The position numbers and the translations under genes are program-made. The notes beneath the pieces were generated by a model, which was given only the letters and a program-made list of their open reading frames with translations, ran no database searches and was not told the origin of the DNA. Source: Rubripirellula tenax (lineage in GTDB: Bacteria > Planctomycetota > Planctomycetia > Pirellulales > Pirellulaceae). Taken from it: a stretch of 64,000 bases of DNA. The stretch lies in contig NZ_SJPW01000003.1 in NCBI RefSeq assembly GCF_007860125.1, positions 706,764-770,763 of the forward strand. Reading direction: 5' to 3'. This document shows positions 47,628-56,862 of this stretch, in pieces. Within the stretch, counting starts at the first letter, position 1. Each line of letters starts with the position of its first letter.

Positions 47628-48607
47628 ATCGCACCTCCGCGGACAATCGCACTGTTGCGAAAAAAATCAAACAAGAAACATGGCGGATCGGTGACCGTCT
47701 TTCGTTGTACCGCTGCGCGAATTCGATAAAGCGAATAACACGCGCCCCAAGCCAAGTCGGTGACACAGGTGAACAAGAAACCGTGATTCTTGACGAAGTA
47801 CCGGCGACGCGATTCGAACCAATATTGAGGGCGGCGTTTTTGAGGCTTGGATTGGATCTGAACGCCTGACGCTTGACCAACCAAGTGAACGACCCGGCTG
47901 CGTGGTTCGTACCCACACGCCCAACCGGCCAACGCCGCTTGCCGACAAAAGTCCGTTTCCTCGTAGTACATGAAATAGTTTTCGTCGAGCACGCTGATCG
48001 CCTCGAAGACCTCTCGCCGAATCAACATACTTGCGCCGCAGACCCAATCGGTTCGGATCGCTGATTCGGAAATGGGCGGTGCAATGATCTTCTTCGAAAA
48101 CAATCGCGATACGATGCCCAAGCGAAGACCGTCGTCGATCTCGCTCGCCAGACTCGGAAAACGAAACGCAGAACGCTGTGCCGTTCCGTCGCGGTCTTCA
48201 AGCCGGCTGCCGACGATGCCGACTTCTGGATTGGCGTCCAAATACGCGATCATGTGCTCAAGAGCGCCTTCGCGGACCAACGTGTCGGGATTGAGCAACC
48301 AAACCAAGTCCGTCTTGCTTCGCCCGCCCGCATCATCGGACGTGACCGCCAATACATCGCGGATCGCCGCGTTGTTGCCGAACGCGAAACCGCCGTTTCG
48401 ATCCAGCGGCATTAGCGTCACCCACGACTGCCAACCATTCGCTTCGATCGCCGCACGAAGTACATCAACCGAGTCGTCGCCCGACGCATTGTCTACCAGC
48501 GCGACATGCACATCCGACCTACCAACGACATGCGTGGCAAGCGAAGCCAAGCAATCACAGGTCAGGGGAGCCGTCCGATAGTTGACGATAACGATCGAGG
48601 TGTTCAT
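47624..48607 (-). CDS. Glycosyltransferase, GT2 family (rhamnosyltransferase-like)
   Basis: A 327-residue enzyme from ATG 48607. SIVIVNYRTAPLTCDCLASLA is the GT2 start, ALVDNASGDDSVDVL follows, and WLLNPDTLVREGALEHMIAYLDANPEVGIVGSRL is the NPD-type block typical of WbbL-like rhamnosyltransferases. GASMLIRREVFEAISVLDENYFMYYEETDFCRQAALAGW is the acceptor-side segment with the ETD motif. With the dTDP-rhamnose genes nearby, rhamnosyl transfer is a reasonable guess, not shown. Confidence 0.9.
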   Translation of the reverse strand: MNTSIVIVNYRTAPLTCDCLASLATHVVGRSDVHVALVDNASGDDSVDVLRAAIEANGWQSWVTLMPLDRNGGFAFGNNAAIRDVLAVTSDDAGGRSKTDLVWLLNPDTLVREGALEHMIAYLDANPEVGIVGSRLEDRDGTAQRSAFRFPSLASEIDDGLRLGIVSRLFSKKIIAPPISESAIRTDWVCGASMLIRREVFEAISVLDENYFMYYEETDFCRQAALAGWACGYEPRSRVVHLVGQASGVQIQSKPQKRRPQYWFESRRRYFVKNHGFLFTCVTDLAWGACYSLYRIRAAVQRKTVTDPPCFLFDFFRNSAIVRGGAM

Positions 48608-48682
48608 TTCGATGATGACGAAAAATCTTCGCGTATGGCGGGGGGAAGGGGCGGGGTTTTCGGCGGAAGCGGCAGGCAGGAT

Positions 48683-49933
48683 CTAGACAGTTGCTTCGTG
48701 GCTAGGTTCACGATCGGTTCGACGCCAAGTGCGCTGACGCCGAAAGATTGCCGAGACATAAAGTGGAAGTTTGCTGAGGATGTAGAACGGGATCGTGCAT
48801 AGTTGGCGAATGGAAAGTTGATCGCGACCATGGGCATACCACGCTGTCATCACGCCAATCGCCAAGTTGAAACCCGCAACCGTCATGATGGCCAACGGAA
48901 TCCAGCTGATGGACGTCGTCCACGTGATCACCAAAATCGCAAGCGTCACAATGACCCAGCACTGCACCAACAACGCCAACGGCGGAATCAACAAATCGAT
49001 CGCCGCAACCAGCAGCGACGGACGCGCCGTCTTCATGGCCCAACCGATCAGACGAGGCGATTGAGTGGCGATCGTGTGAAGGTGCCCATGTTCCCATCGC
49101 TTGCGTTGTTCGAGCGCATTGTCGCGTGCTTCAGGAAGTCCCGCACGAACGATCGCTTCGGGACAGTAACGCGGCGAGTGACCTTCGATCATCAAGTCGT
49201 AGCTGACCTTCATGTCTTCCACGATGTTGTCGCTGGCCCAATTCGGGCGGCGAGCCAACTTCGACGGAAACGCCATTCCCGATCCGTAAAGCACACATCC
49301 GTACCCGAGCCGATGCAGGCCGAGCGGCCGAACTTGGTTCTTTACCGTCGTGGCGAAACCCGAAACGGCGCCCCAAGACCCCGCACGCGAAGCGGCGGGC
49401 ATTTGATAGTTCGCTTGCACGGGGCTTCCCGTTTCAATCGCAAGCCGTGCAAGCCGATCGACCGATCCGTTGGAAACGTCACAGTCAGCGTCCACCATCA
49501 AAACTACATCGCGCGAATCGCTTTCGAGAACCTTCAAACCATGATCGACTGCGAACCCTTTGGCTCGCTGGGTATCGTTGAACCGTTCGGTAACGTCGGC
49601 GCCCAATGCACGAGCCACCGCAGCGGTGTCGTCTGTGCAATTGTCGGCGATGACCAACATTCGATCGCCGGCTCGCAATTGGCTTTGGATCGAAAGGATC
49701 GTAGCCGTGATAACCGATTCTTCGTTGTGAGCCGGAATCAAGACATCGACGCTAGGACGTCCGACGCCACTGTTGTCCCGGTGATCACCGTCGACGTCTT
49801 TGCGGCGAGGGAACGATCCCGTGACGCACTGGGTCATCAACATGAACGTCGGAACCAGAAAGGCGATCGCAACGAAACCAAGTATCCATTGCAAAGCTAC
49901 GACGAACTGGAACGCTAAAACGGCAAGGATCAA
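48683..49933 (-). CDS. Membrane glycosyltransferase, GT2 family (cellulose-synthase-like)
   Basis: A 416-residue protein from TTG 49933, overlapping the Wzz-like stop by four bases (TTGA). A membrane segment at residues 1-35 precedes the catalytic domain: VDVLIPAHNEESVITATILSI, DNCTDDTAAVARALGA, VDADCDVSNGSVDRL with the DxD, a later ED (IVEDMKVSYDLM) and the QRKRW box. Two to four membrane spans follow. The architecture is of processive-type GT2 enzymes, but a single-sugar transfer is equally possible. The gap to the next gene (48608-48682) is short and G-rich. Confidence 0.9.
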   Translation of the reverse strand: MILAVLAFQFVVALQWILGFVAIAFLVPTFMLMTQCVTGSFPRRKDVDGDHRDNSGVGRPSVDVLIPAHNEESVITATILSIQSQLRAGDRMLVIADNCTDDTAAVARALGADVTERFNDTQRAKGFAVDHGLKVLESDSRDVVLMVDADCDVSNGSVDRLARLAIETGSPVQANYQMPAASRAGSWGAVSGFATTVKNQVRPLGLHRLGYGCVLYGSGMAFPSKLARRPNWASDNIVEDMKVSYDLMIEGHSPRYCPEAIVRAGLPEARDNALEQRKRWEHGHLHTIATQSPRLIGWAMKTARPSLLVAAIDLLIPPLALLVQCWVIVTLAILVITWTTSISWIPLAIMTVAGFNLAIGVMTAWYAHGRDQLSIRQLCTIPFYILSKLPLYVSAIFRRQRTWRRTDREPSHEATV

Positions 49934-52038
49934 GAGATTACTCCCAGAATCGGGAAGTTGAAACGTCGCAGTCCACCGACCACTGCGTCGGCGGCTCGTG
50001 TGATCCTGCCGCCGGCTGGTGCCGACAAAACGACCGAGTTGGATTTCAAACTCAACAATTCAATCTCGGGTCGCTCTTTGCACGACAACCCGGTCACCAA
50101 GATCAAACCTTCGCAATGAACCTCGTTCTGCAAATGGCTAAGAATCTCTTCGGCTCGGCTCTCGTGAATCAATACCACTTGGTAGTTGTCGGGGTATTCT
50201 TCATTGACTTCGATTTCGACAATCTCGCCTTCTGCCTTTGGTTGGCCACCAACGATCACGACGGTGACGTCTTCGCCCAATTCGGCGACCGAAAGTCCCA
50301 ACTTACGCACGACGCCGACGGTTGCCGCGCGACCGCTTAACCCGACGACGTGGACCAACCGCGTGGTCATCGCACCGGTCAGATACTGCAGGTGCACCGC
50401 GGTCAGCCGCATCGCATCAGTCACTTTGGCCAGCGACTTGCCGGGACGCTGGGCCTTCATATCGCCACGTCCAAGATTGCCGATCTCGGCAATTTCCATT
50501 CGATCGGCAAGCGTCTCGGCCGGCTTGGGCATGACTTGTCGAAAACCCAACCCCATGACCGGCGCCGACAATCCGATCATGCAGATCAGGAAGGTGCTGG
50601 CGAACAATTTTTTGAAGTTACTGCTTTCCGATTCCAGGGTAGGTGAAGCAGGTTGCACGACTCGGAAGCTGTGCGCGTCACCGTGCTTCAGCGTCTCCAT
50701 CGCCTCGCTTAGCGAAATGCTTTGATCAAGACCCGTTTGGGAAGCAGCCAGTTTACGTTGAATTTCCCGCGCCGCTTCCATCGACGATTCCAAGTTCGCT
50801 AGACGGGGTTCCAGGTATCCGATCGAGCTCTCGAGATGTTCGATCAAGATTCGCGACGTTGCCACGTCCGTGTCCAACTCCGTCTTCAAACGTGTGGCTT
50901 CGCGGCTGGTTTCGACCGAGGCCATTGGGTCATCACCGAAGCTGTCCATTTGGCGATTGAGGCGTTCCAATTCTTGTTCTAGATCGACCATGGAACCGTC
51001 GCCACGAACTTGCAATCGAAGTTGATCGACTTCGGATGCCAACGCATTGTAACGCGATTGCGAAACCAAGCCGCGTCCGACCAGAGGTGCGATCCGTGCC
51101 AGTTCGCTTTCTTTGCTTTCCAGCTTGGATTCCAAGACAACAAACTCTCGTTGTTCGTTGATGTCTTTTTCCAACGCTGCGATTCGGTTGACGACGGCGG
51201 CCGGTGAAAGACCCTTCGGCTTGTACCCGGCGGCACTGGAATCAAGGGAAGTGTTGACCAGGGCGACGCCTGATTCCAGACGCGATACTTGTTCCTCGGC
51301 GGCTTGCAAAACAGCCTGCTCGGATCGCAATTCCTTTTCCAAAACTTGCAGCTTGTCTTTCCATTCGTCATAGGCGACGCGAACGTCCGGAACTTCAAGC
51401 TTGCGATTCAATTCCGCGTACTCTTCTTTCAATCGATTCACTTCGGGAAGGTGAATGTTTTCGATCGCGCGACTGAGACCGACGATGTGCTGCTCTAGAC
51501 CAGCATCGCGAATCAAACGAGCACGGCGAATACCGACTTCCACCAAGTCGTTGGCGATGGCGGCAGCTTCCTCAGGATCGCCCCAGGTCAACGACACAGA
51601 AATGGAGCCGTCGCCACGCGAGACGTCGGATTCGATTTGTCGGCTGATGTAGGACGGCGAGGCCGTCAGGCCGCGTTTGGCGATCACTTCTTCGATCGCT
51701 TCCTTACTTTGAAACTCACTCAAAAGCGTGTAGATGCCAGGCCCTTCGTACAGCGGCGATCCGAGGTACGTCTTGTTGTAGATCAGGCGTGATTGAACCG
51801 TGTGGGTGCTGATCGTGTTTCGCTTTGCCCAAAAATAGGCGACCGGGGCACTGATCATCGCCGCCAACACCAGCCACGGCAAAGTGATCTTTGCCAAGTT
51901 CATCATGCGGACTTCGGGAGTCTTAAACGATCCACTTGTCGACGGAGCCAAACGAAATGCCGCATTGCTCAATTCGCGTTGTGACACGCTGTCGACGATG
52001 GAGGCACTTGGCTTGGATGTTGTGATGATTCGGGTCAT
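49930..52038 (-). CDS. Wzz/GumC-like chain-length protein with degenerate BY-kinase domain
   Basis: A 702-residue protein from ATG 52038. A Wzz-type N-terminal span (ITLPWLVLAAMISAPVAYFWAK) is followed by about 400 periplasmic residues rich in coiled coil and a second span (TFLICMIGLSAPVMGLGF) near 490. The cytoplasmic end from about residue 559 follows the layout of a bacterial tyrosine kinase, but its Walker A is GLSGRAATVG without the Lys/Thr, the A' and B aspartates are missing (TVVIVGG, YQVVLIHES), and there is no Tyr-rich tail. It should control polymer length and export without ATP hydrolysis. It may instead bind a partner kinase elsewhere. Confidence 0.85.
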   Translation of the reverse strand: MTRIITTSKPSASIVDSVSQRELSNAAFRLAPSTSGSFKTPEVRMMNLAKITLPWLVLAAMISAPVAYFWAKRNTISTHTVQSRLIYNKTYLGSPLYEGPGIYTLLSEFQSKEAIEEVIAKRGLTASPSYISRQIESDVSRGDGSISVSLTWGDPEEAAAIANDLVEVGIRRARLIRDAGLEQHIVGLSRAIENIHLPEVNRLKEEYAELNRKLEVPDVRVAYDEWKDKLQVLEKELRSEQAVLQAAEEQVSRLESGVALVNTSLDSSAAGYKPKGLSPAAVVNRIAALEKDINEQREFVVLESKLESKESELARIAPLVGRGLVSQSRYNALASEVDQLRLQVRGDGSMVDLEQELERLNRQMDSFGDDPMASVETSREATRLKTELDTDVATSRILIEHLESSIGYLEPRLANLESSMEAAREIQRKLAASQTGLDQSISLSEAMETLKHGDAHSFRVVQPASPTLESESSNFKKLFASTFLICMIGLSAPVMGLGFRQVMPKPAETLADRMEIAEIGNLGRGDMKAQRPGKSLAKVTDAMRLTAVHLQYLTGAMTTRLVHVVGLSGRAATVGVVRKLGLSVAELGEDVTVVIVGGQPKAEGEIVEIEVNEEYPDNYQVVLIHESRAEEILSHLQNEVHCEGLILVTGLSCKERPEIELLSLKSNSVVLSAPAGGRITRAADAVVGGLRRFNFPILGVIS

Positions 52039-52120
52039 TACGTTTTCTTTCGGCTGTCGCACCGATTCAAAAGGTTTGTGGAAAAGTTGTTTGACGACAA
52101 AGGATGTAGATCAAAGACAA

Positions 52121-53530
52121 TCATTCGAACTGGGCAGAAGTAGCCATCGGGAAGGCCACGTTCTCAGGATTCCAAACCGCCGGACCGTGGGCCGGTCGAA
52201 GTTTGGTTTGCGGACGCTCGCGGAACCATGCCGATCGGGCGCTGCTGATCACGCCGACGGTAAGCAGCCAGAGGAATCCGTAATCGGGCGAGAACCAAAC
52301 CGTGGATAGCAATAACAAGGTCGCTACGATCGAACCGGACAGCGCGCCGACCAGAAGCCGGAACTCGGGGTCAACCTCCAACGCCAGGAAGCTGCCGCCG
52401 ATTGCTGCCGAGACACCAATCAAGGCAAACGCCGCCAGACCAAGAAAACCCCAGTTCAAAACCGTCAGGATGTAATGGTTGTCGACCGACCGAAACAGCC
52501 CTCGCAATTGAGGTTCAATGTAGGCTTGGTGAATCGACTTGGCACCCCAACTGCCATGCCCAAGCACTCCGGCTTCCGTCATCGCATCGGCATAGACTTT
52601 GTAAAGGAGTTCGCGGTGACGCGTGCCAGTGTAGGCGTACTCTTTGCCCTCGATCGTGATTATCAAACTGGCTTTCTCGCCCGAGATCGTTTCCAAATTC
52701 TCAACAATCGCCGGCCAAGCCGCCAACGCCATCACCGCTGATACGGCAACTCCAAGAAATAGCGGAACTCGGATGAATGGCAAGTAGAAAAAGAGTGCGG
52801 TAACGCCGGATACGACCAAGACCAACATTGGGCCTCGCGAGACAGTTCCAATAACGCCCAACGCGCACAACAGCGGAGTCACGTAGAAGACCGGACTGGC
52901 CAATCGTCGGCGGGCCATCGATGCGCCCTCGAGCGCCCATGGGAATAAAAGCGCCAGCACCATGCCGAAGAATATCGGATGCCCGAGCGGCCCCTCAGCA
53001 CGCCGAAGCCCCATCCGACCATCATGCTCGGCGTTGAACGATCCAGATCGCTGAGCCAAAACATTCAACGGGTTGATCCCCGTCGTCGATTCAAAAATCG
53101 ACCACGCGGACAGGAAAATGCACGCACAGCAGGCCCACGGTACCAGGGCACGAAGGTCGTTCATCGACGTCACCAAAATGCGACCCATCACATAAGGGAC
53201 CATCCAAACCGAAAAAACGGCGGCGATCGTGGTGGGAGAAACCAATTGGTTGCGATAGACCGAAAACAAGCCGATCGCAACAAAGCAGACGACACAAACG
53301 TCGATCCAAGAAGGTTTTCGCAGCAACCGCCCGCTGAACAATGCCAACGGGATCAGCACCATCGCCGTCAAAAGACGTAGATCGAACTCCAAACCGCCGA
53401 TATTACGCATCATCCAGGTCGGCACCAGCAACGTGAACAACCAACCGGTACGGACGGTAAGCGTGGGCCCACCGACCCAGGTTACGAGTCCAAGTAAGAG
53501 CGGTATTGCAAGCAGCAGAGCGGAGAACAT
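52121..53530 (-). CDS. Wzy/O-antigen-ligase-like polysaccharide polymerase
   Basis: A 469-residue polytopic protein from ATG 53530 with about 11 membrane spans. It follows the O-antigen ligase/polymerase (Wzy_C) pattern: FYVTPLLCALGVIGTVSRGPMLVLVVSGVTALFF, then a large periplasmic loop with GTRHRELLYKVYADAMTEAGVLGHG and VDNHYILTVLNWGFLGLAAFALIG. It would polymerise repeat units on the outer face of the inner membrane. It is the first gene of the minus-strand operon, with a sigma-54-like site at 53734-53749 about 200 bp upstream. Confidence 0.9.
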   Translation of the reverse strand: MFSALLLAIPLLLGLVTWVGGPTLTVRTGWLFTLLVPTWMMRNIGGLEFDLRLLTAMVLIPLALFSGRLLRKPSWIDVCVVCFVAIGLFSVYRNQLVSPTTIAAVFSVWMVPYVMGRILVTSMNDLRALVPWACCACIFLSAWSIFESTTGINPLNVLAQRSGSFNAEHDGRMGLRRAEGPLGHPIFFGMVLALLFPWALEGASMARRRLASPVFYVTPLLCALGVIGTVSRGPMLVLVVSGVTALFFYLPFIRVPLFLGVAVSAVMALAAWPAIVENLETISGEKASLIITIEGKEYAYTGTRHRELLYKVYADAMTEAGVLGHGSWGAKSIHQAYIEPQLRGLFRSVDNHYILTVLNWGFLGLAAFALIGVSAAIGGSFLALEVDPEFRLLVGALSGSIVATLLLLSTVWFSPDYGFLWLLTVGVISSARSAWFRERPQTKLRPAHGPAVWNPENVAFPMATSAQFE

Positions 53531-53733
53531 TGCGTGGTGTTGGCGAAAAGTGGTAGGAGGGATGGGGTGGTATCGGGACGAGTTGTGATTTCGTGTGACA
53601 TTCCGTTACCACCAATCGCTGGCAGGCCCCGTCGTCAGTCCTGCACCATCCGCGAGCAAAGATGTCGAGGCCGGCGGGGTACGTGTCGTGGGTTGGTGTC
53701 CACGTACATCGATCTGCGTCGACGCAAATGTTT

Positions 53734-53749
53734 TGCAAACGCTGTACCG
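53734..53749 (-). promoter_or_regulatory. Weaker candidate sigma-54 promoter before wzy
   Basis: The minus strand reads CGGTACAGCGTTTGCA, with exact GG-N10-GC spacing and an intact TTGCA -12 box; the -24 box differs from TGGCAC at two positions. A start site would lie near 53722, about 190 nt before the wzy ATG. It gains weight only from the two better sites at 45116 and 57107. Confidence 0.4.
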
Positions 53750-54165
53750 CTGTGCCACCGGTATCTAAAAGTGCATCGCCAAGTAGCTTATTTTCTAATC
53801 CCACCGATGATGCCCGCCAATCCACATTGAAGCAGCGGTAACCCTGACCAACAGAAACGCCATTTAATGTGACATTCCACCCCGTTTAACCATCCTCAGA
53901 AGTTTTGCTGCTATTTCGCCAGCTTTTCATTCGGCCCAAGAGTGGTCGTCCGGTTTCGGTGGGAACGGGTCGAGAATGATAAAAACGGCCTCTTCCCGGT
54001 GATCGTTTCGATAAAACGAGACGGTGCTCTAACGCCCAAATGAGCCGTGTTGTCTCACCAGTGAAACGAACCGACTCCGCCGTTAGCGCGGCGTTGATAT
54101 TTCACACTGTCCGCGAAGTACGATCGCGAAGTGATATCAAATTGAATGCTATTTCCGAGCGAATG

Positions 54166-54190
54166 TGTCGACTTCAAATGCTGTCGACAG
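54166..54190. promoter_or_regulatory. TGTCGAC repeat pair, possible activator binding site
   Basis: TGTCGAC occurs at 54166-54172 and 54182-54188, centre to centre 16 bp, about one and a half helical turns. The second is part of the palindrome CTGTCGACAG (54181-54190). It lies about 200 bp upstream of the activator start and 430 bp from the wzy sigma-54-like site. A role as an upstream activating sequence is inferred only. Confidence 0.35.
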
Positions 54191-54391
54191 ATTTTTTCGG
54201 CGTCGATTCACGACCTCGGAAGTGACATTCGGAACCCAGTAAGGGAAAAATAGCGTCCTTCCCTGTTGTTACGCACCTTATGCGTTGACAAATGATTTCT
54301 CCTATCCAGACTACCTGCTACCATTATCAGGTTACCCCCCCGATCGAATATCTCGATTTTCGACGCTCCAACCGCCACCGCTTGTCTTTCC

Positions 54392-55822
54392 ATGGTCCAT
54401 CCCCACGGCCTATCCGTGAAGCCAAAACTGCTTGTTGCTTGTGAAGGCAATAGCGTGGTGGGTTCCGTGCATGCCCACTTCACGAAATGGGGGTATGAGG
54501 TGACCGCAACATCATGCATGGATGAATTGCTCCGGCGACTAGGAACGGATCCGCCTGATTTAATTCTGCTCGATTTAGGTGAGGACGAGTGCGGGTTTGA
54601 TGTGCTTAACACGCTGGGTCAATCGTGGCGATCGATTCCAGTTATCGCGATGGCGCCGGAGGCGACTCTTGGTTTGGCCGTGCGTGCGACGAAGCTGGGA
54701 GCTGTTGATGTCGTTGCAAACCCGCCCGATCTATTCCAACTGCGTTTGTTGGTTGATGGAGCGGTTCGAGACAACGAGTTTCGAAGCCGATCGCGACGTA
54801 CCGAAGCTGGACGTATGAATTCGATAAAAGATGCCGGAAACTTTGGAATCCTAGGGGAAAGCCAAGCGATTCACGACGTGCTGGAATTGGTCCACGATGT
54901 GGCCGAAACCGATGCGACGGTGTTGATATTGGGCGAAAGCGGTACGGGTAAGGAACTACTCGCACGCGCTATCCATCGATGTTCCGCACGCAGCAATCGG
55001 CCGTTCGTCCCCGTTAACGTGGCTGCGTTACCAGCAACGCTGTCGGAAAGCATTCTTTTCGGACACGAAAAAGGTTCCTACACCGGTGCCGATACGACCA
55101 GCGAAGGCTGGTGCGAAACCGCCGATCGTGGCACGCTAATGCTGGATGAAATCGGTGAAATGGATATCCAATTGCAGGCGAAGTTACTTCGTTTTTTGCA
55201 AGACGGAACTTACATGCGGGTCGGATCCAATCTGGTCCGAAGTGCTGATGTCCGGATCATTGCCGCCACCAATCGCGAACCCGAACAAATGGTTCGCGAA
55301 TCGACGATGCGTGATGACCTTTATTATCGATTAAATGTATTTCCGATTCGAATGCCTCCGCTGCGAGAACGCCGCGATGACATTCCGATTCTGGCCGAAG
55401 CATTCCTTGACAAAGCAGTCGAAACGCACCGACGTGCGGTCGTTGGGTTTTCCAAGGATGTGATGGATTGCTTGGTCGCGTACGACTGGCCAGGGAATGT
55501 TCGCCAGCTCGAAAATTTGGTGACGCGAATGGTTTTGTTAGCGCGAGACCCGTATATCGGTATCAAAAACGTTCCGATCGAAATCAAGTCGTCGACCAAG
55601 CCGGCCGAGCCGATAACCAGGGTCGACAGCGTCGATTCCGGTTTAAGTCAAATGGAATCGCTCGAGAAGAAAGCGATCCTTGCTGCTTTGCGTGACACCG
55701 ATGGAAACGCCGCCGCAGCGGCGGGTTTGTTAGGACTCGGTCAGGCCACGATCTACCGAAAGATCAAACGGTTTGATATTCAGTTGAAACAAATGAAGTT
55801 AAAACAAAAATCGGCGCAGTGA
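54392..55822 (+). CDS. Sigma-54-dependent transcriptional activator with degenerate receiver domain
   Basis: A 476-residue NtrC-class protein from ATG 54392. The receiver (residues 11-125) keeps the phosphoacceptor-position Asp61 (LILLDLGED) but has lost the acidic pair (ACEGN, only Glu18), the Thr/Ser (AMAPE) and the Lys (VVANPPD). The AAA+ domain is intact: Walker A GESGTGKE (181-188), sigma-54 contact loop GSYTGA (228-233), Walker B GTLMLDEIGEMD and the arginine-rich sensor region. A Fis-type helix-turn-helix ends the protein (NAAAAAGLLGLGQATIYRKIKRF). It very likely switches on sigma-54 promoters of the surrounding polysaccharide genes, similar to PrsR-type regulators. Confidence 0.92.
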   Translation: MVHPHGLSVKPKLLVACEGNSVVGSVHAHFTKWGYEVTATSCMDELLRRLGTDPPDLILLDLGEDECGFDVLNTLGQSWRSIPVIAMAPEATLGLAVRATKLGAVDVVANPPDLFQLRLLVDGAVRDNEFRSRSRRTEAGRMNSIKDAGNFGILGESQAIHDVLELVHDVAETDATVLILGESGTGKELLARAIHRCSARSNRPFVPVNVAALPATLSESILFGHEKGSYTGADTTSEGWCETADRGTLMLDEIGEMDIQLQAKLLRFLQDGTYMRVGSNLVRSADVRIIAATNREPEQMVRESTMRDDLYYRLNVFPIRMPPLRERRDDIPILAEAFLDKAVETHRRAVVGFSKDVMDCLVAYDWPGNVRQLENLVTRMVLLARDPYIGIKNVPIEIKSSTKPAEPITRVDSVDSGLSQMESLEKKAILAALRDTDGNAAAAAGLLGLGQATIYRKIKRFDIQLKQMKLKQKSAQ

Positions 55823-55839
55823 GCATTTAGTTAATTGTC

Positions 55840-56862
55840 ATGCACTGGATTTTCCTCCCCATTCTCGCGGAATACAAAGAGTGGTTATTCCCTTTTCTGG
55901 GTGAATCCGAGCATACGTTTACATCACTGCCGCCGAAAGTCATTGTCTTTGATCGCAGTAACCAAAAGTCAGCGGTTTCGTCGCTGAAACAATGGCGATT
56001 GATGGTCGCCCATGTCCTCCAAGGCACTCGCTTGTGGAAGCCGGGCAATGGTTATGTCACCCTGTTTTCCCAGCGCCCGGCCATCCTGGGCGCTCTGAAA
56101 ATGGCGTGGCTTGCCAAACGCGGACCGACGGTTGCTTGGGACTTTAATTTGGGATCGACGCCGGGCGGAATCCGCCAGTTCTTGGCGCGAATGATGCTGA
56201 AGAAGACCGACGTTTTCGTGGTCAATTCCACTCATGAACGGCACGTTTACAGCAAGTGGCTGAACCTGCCGATTGAACGATTTTACTTTTGTCATTACCA
56301 GAAACCGCGTATCGATCTCGGCGAACGCGTCCCCGCCGATCCGCCCTATATCGCCGCGGTGGGAAGCGCTTGCCGAGACTATCGAACGCTGGCTATCGCT
56401 GCTGAAAAGTTGCGAATTCCAACTGTCATTGTGTGCGCGCCCTTCCAGGCCGAGCACATACCAAAAAATGATTACGTCACCGTGAAGACAGGCCAAACAG
56501 CGGAACAGTGTCATCGCTTGATTCAATCGGCAACGATTCACGTCGTGCCCCTTGAATCCGACGAGACCTGTACCGGACATGTGACCGTCGCCGAGGGCAT
56601 GTGGTTGGGAACGCCGATCGTGACATCCAATTCGATCGGGTTGCAAGACTACGTTGATGACGGAAACACGACGCTAGGATTTCAGTCTGGCAATGTCGAC
56701 CAATTGACCGAAAAATTAAGCCTTCTGCTGGGCGATCGTGAACTGCGAGACAGACTGAGCCGGGCGGCATATCAATTCGCCTGTGACCATTACACCGACG
56801 AGGTCGCCGGGCGGCACCTTCGAACGGTTCTCGACCGGGCTGCGGCGAATCATCGGGACTAG
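55840..56862 (+). CDS. Glycosyltransferase, GT4-like
   Basis: A 340-residue protein from ATG 55840, 17 bp after the activator stop, so probably in the same transcript. The first half is unusual (WIFLPILAEYKEWLFPFLGE, then TVAWDFNLGSTPGGIRQFLARMMLKKTDVFVVNS). The second half shows the GT-B donor pattern: PPYIAAVGSACRDYRTLAIAAEKL and HVVPLESDETCTGHVTVAEGMWLGTPIVTSNSIGLQDYVDDGNT, with the conserved acidic residue of the EX7E motif. It likely adds a sugar to the same polysaccharide. Confidence 0.85.
   Translation: MHWIFLPILAEYKEWLFPFLGESEHTFTSLPPKVIVFDRSNQKSAVSSLKQWRLMVAHVLQGTRLWKPGNGYVTLFSQRPAILGALKMAWLAKRGPTVAWDFNLGSTPGGIRQFLARMMLKKTDVFVVNSTHERHVYSKWLNLPIERFYFCHYQKPRIDLGERVPADPPYIAAVGSACRDYRTLAIAAEKLRIPTVIVCAPFQAEHIPKNDYVTVKTGQTAEQCHRLIQSATIHVVPLESDETCTGHVTVAEGMWLGTPIVTSNSIGLQDYVDDGNTTLGFQSGNVDQLTEKLSLLLGDRELRDRLSRAAYQFACDHYTDEVAGRHLRTVLDRAAANHRD

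Larger units (their letters stand above)
53595..54230 (+). repeat. Three direct copies of GTGACATTC
   Basis: GTGACATTCC occurs at 53595-53604 and 53869-53878, and GTGACATTC at 54222-54230, all on the plus strand in the wzy-activator intergenic region. Spacing is irregular (274 and 353 bp). They may be binding sites of one regulator; chance cannot be excluded for a 9-bp word. Confidence 0.35.
53531..54391. other. Long divergent control region between wzy and the sigma-54 activator
   Basis: About 860 bp without a convincing gene; the longest frames (for example 53534-53830) look unlike protein. It appears more AT-rich than the flanking genes. It holds a sigma-54-like promoter toward wzy, three copies of GTGACATTC (53595, 53869, 54222), two TGTCGAC copies 16 bp apart (54166, 54182), the second inside palindrome CTGTCGACAG, an inverted repeat TCGTTT-N5-AAACGA (54003-54019), and ACGCA-N5-TGCGT (54271-54285) just before a TTGACA (54285-54290) that may be the activator promoter -35 box. 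Confidence 0.6.

Noticed and set aside
48803-49918. A 371-codon plus-strand frame opposite the GT2 membrane transferase
   Set aside because: The translated product is Arg/His/Asn-rich without hydrophobic cores, while the opposite strand encodes a clear GT2 enzyme.
53534-53830. A 98-codon plus-strand frame in the long intergenic region
   Set aside because: Its composition is not protein-like, it lacks a ribosome-binding site and it overlaps the promoter-like and repeat elements.
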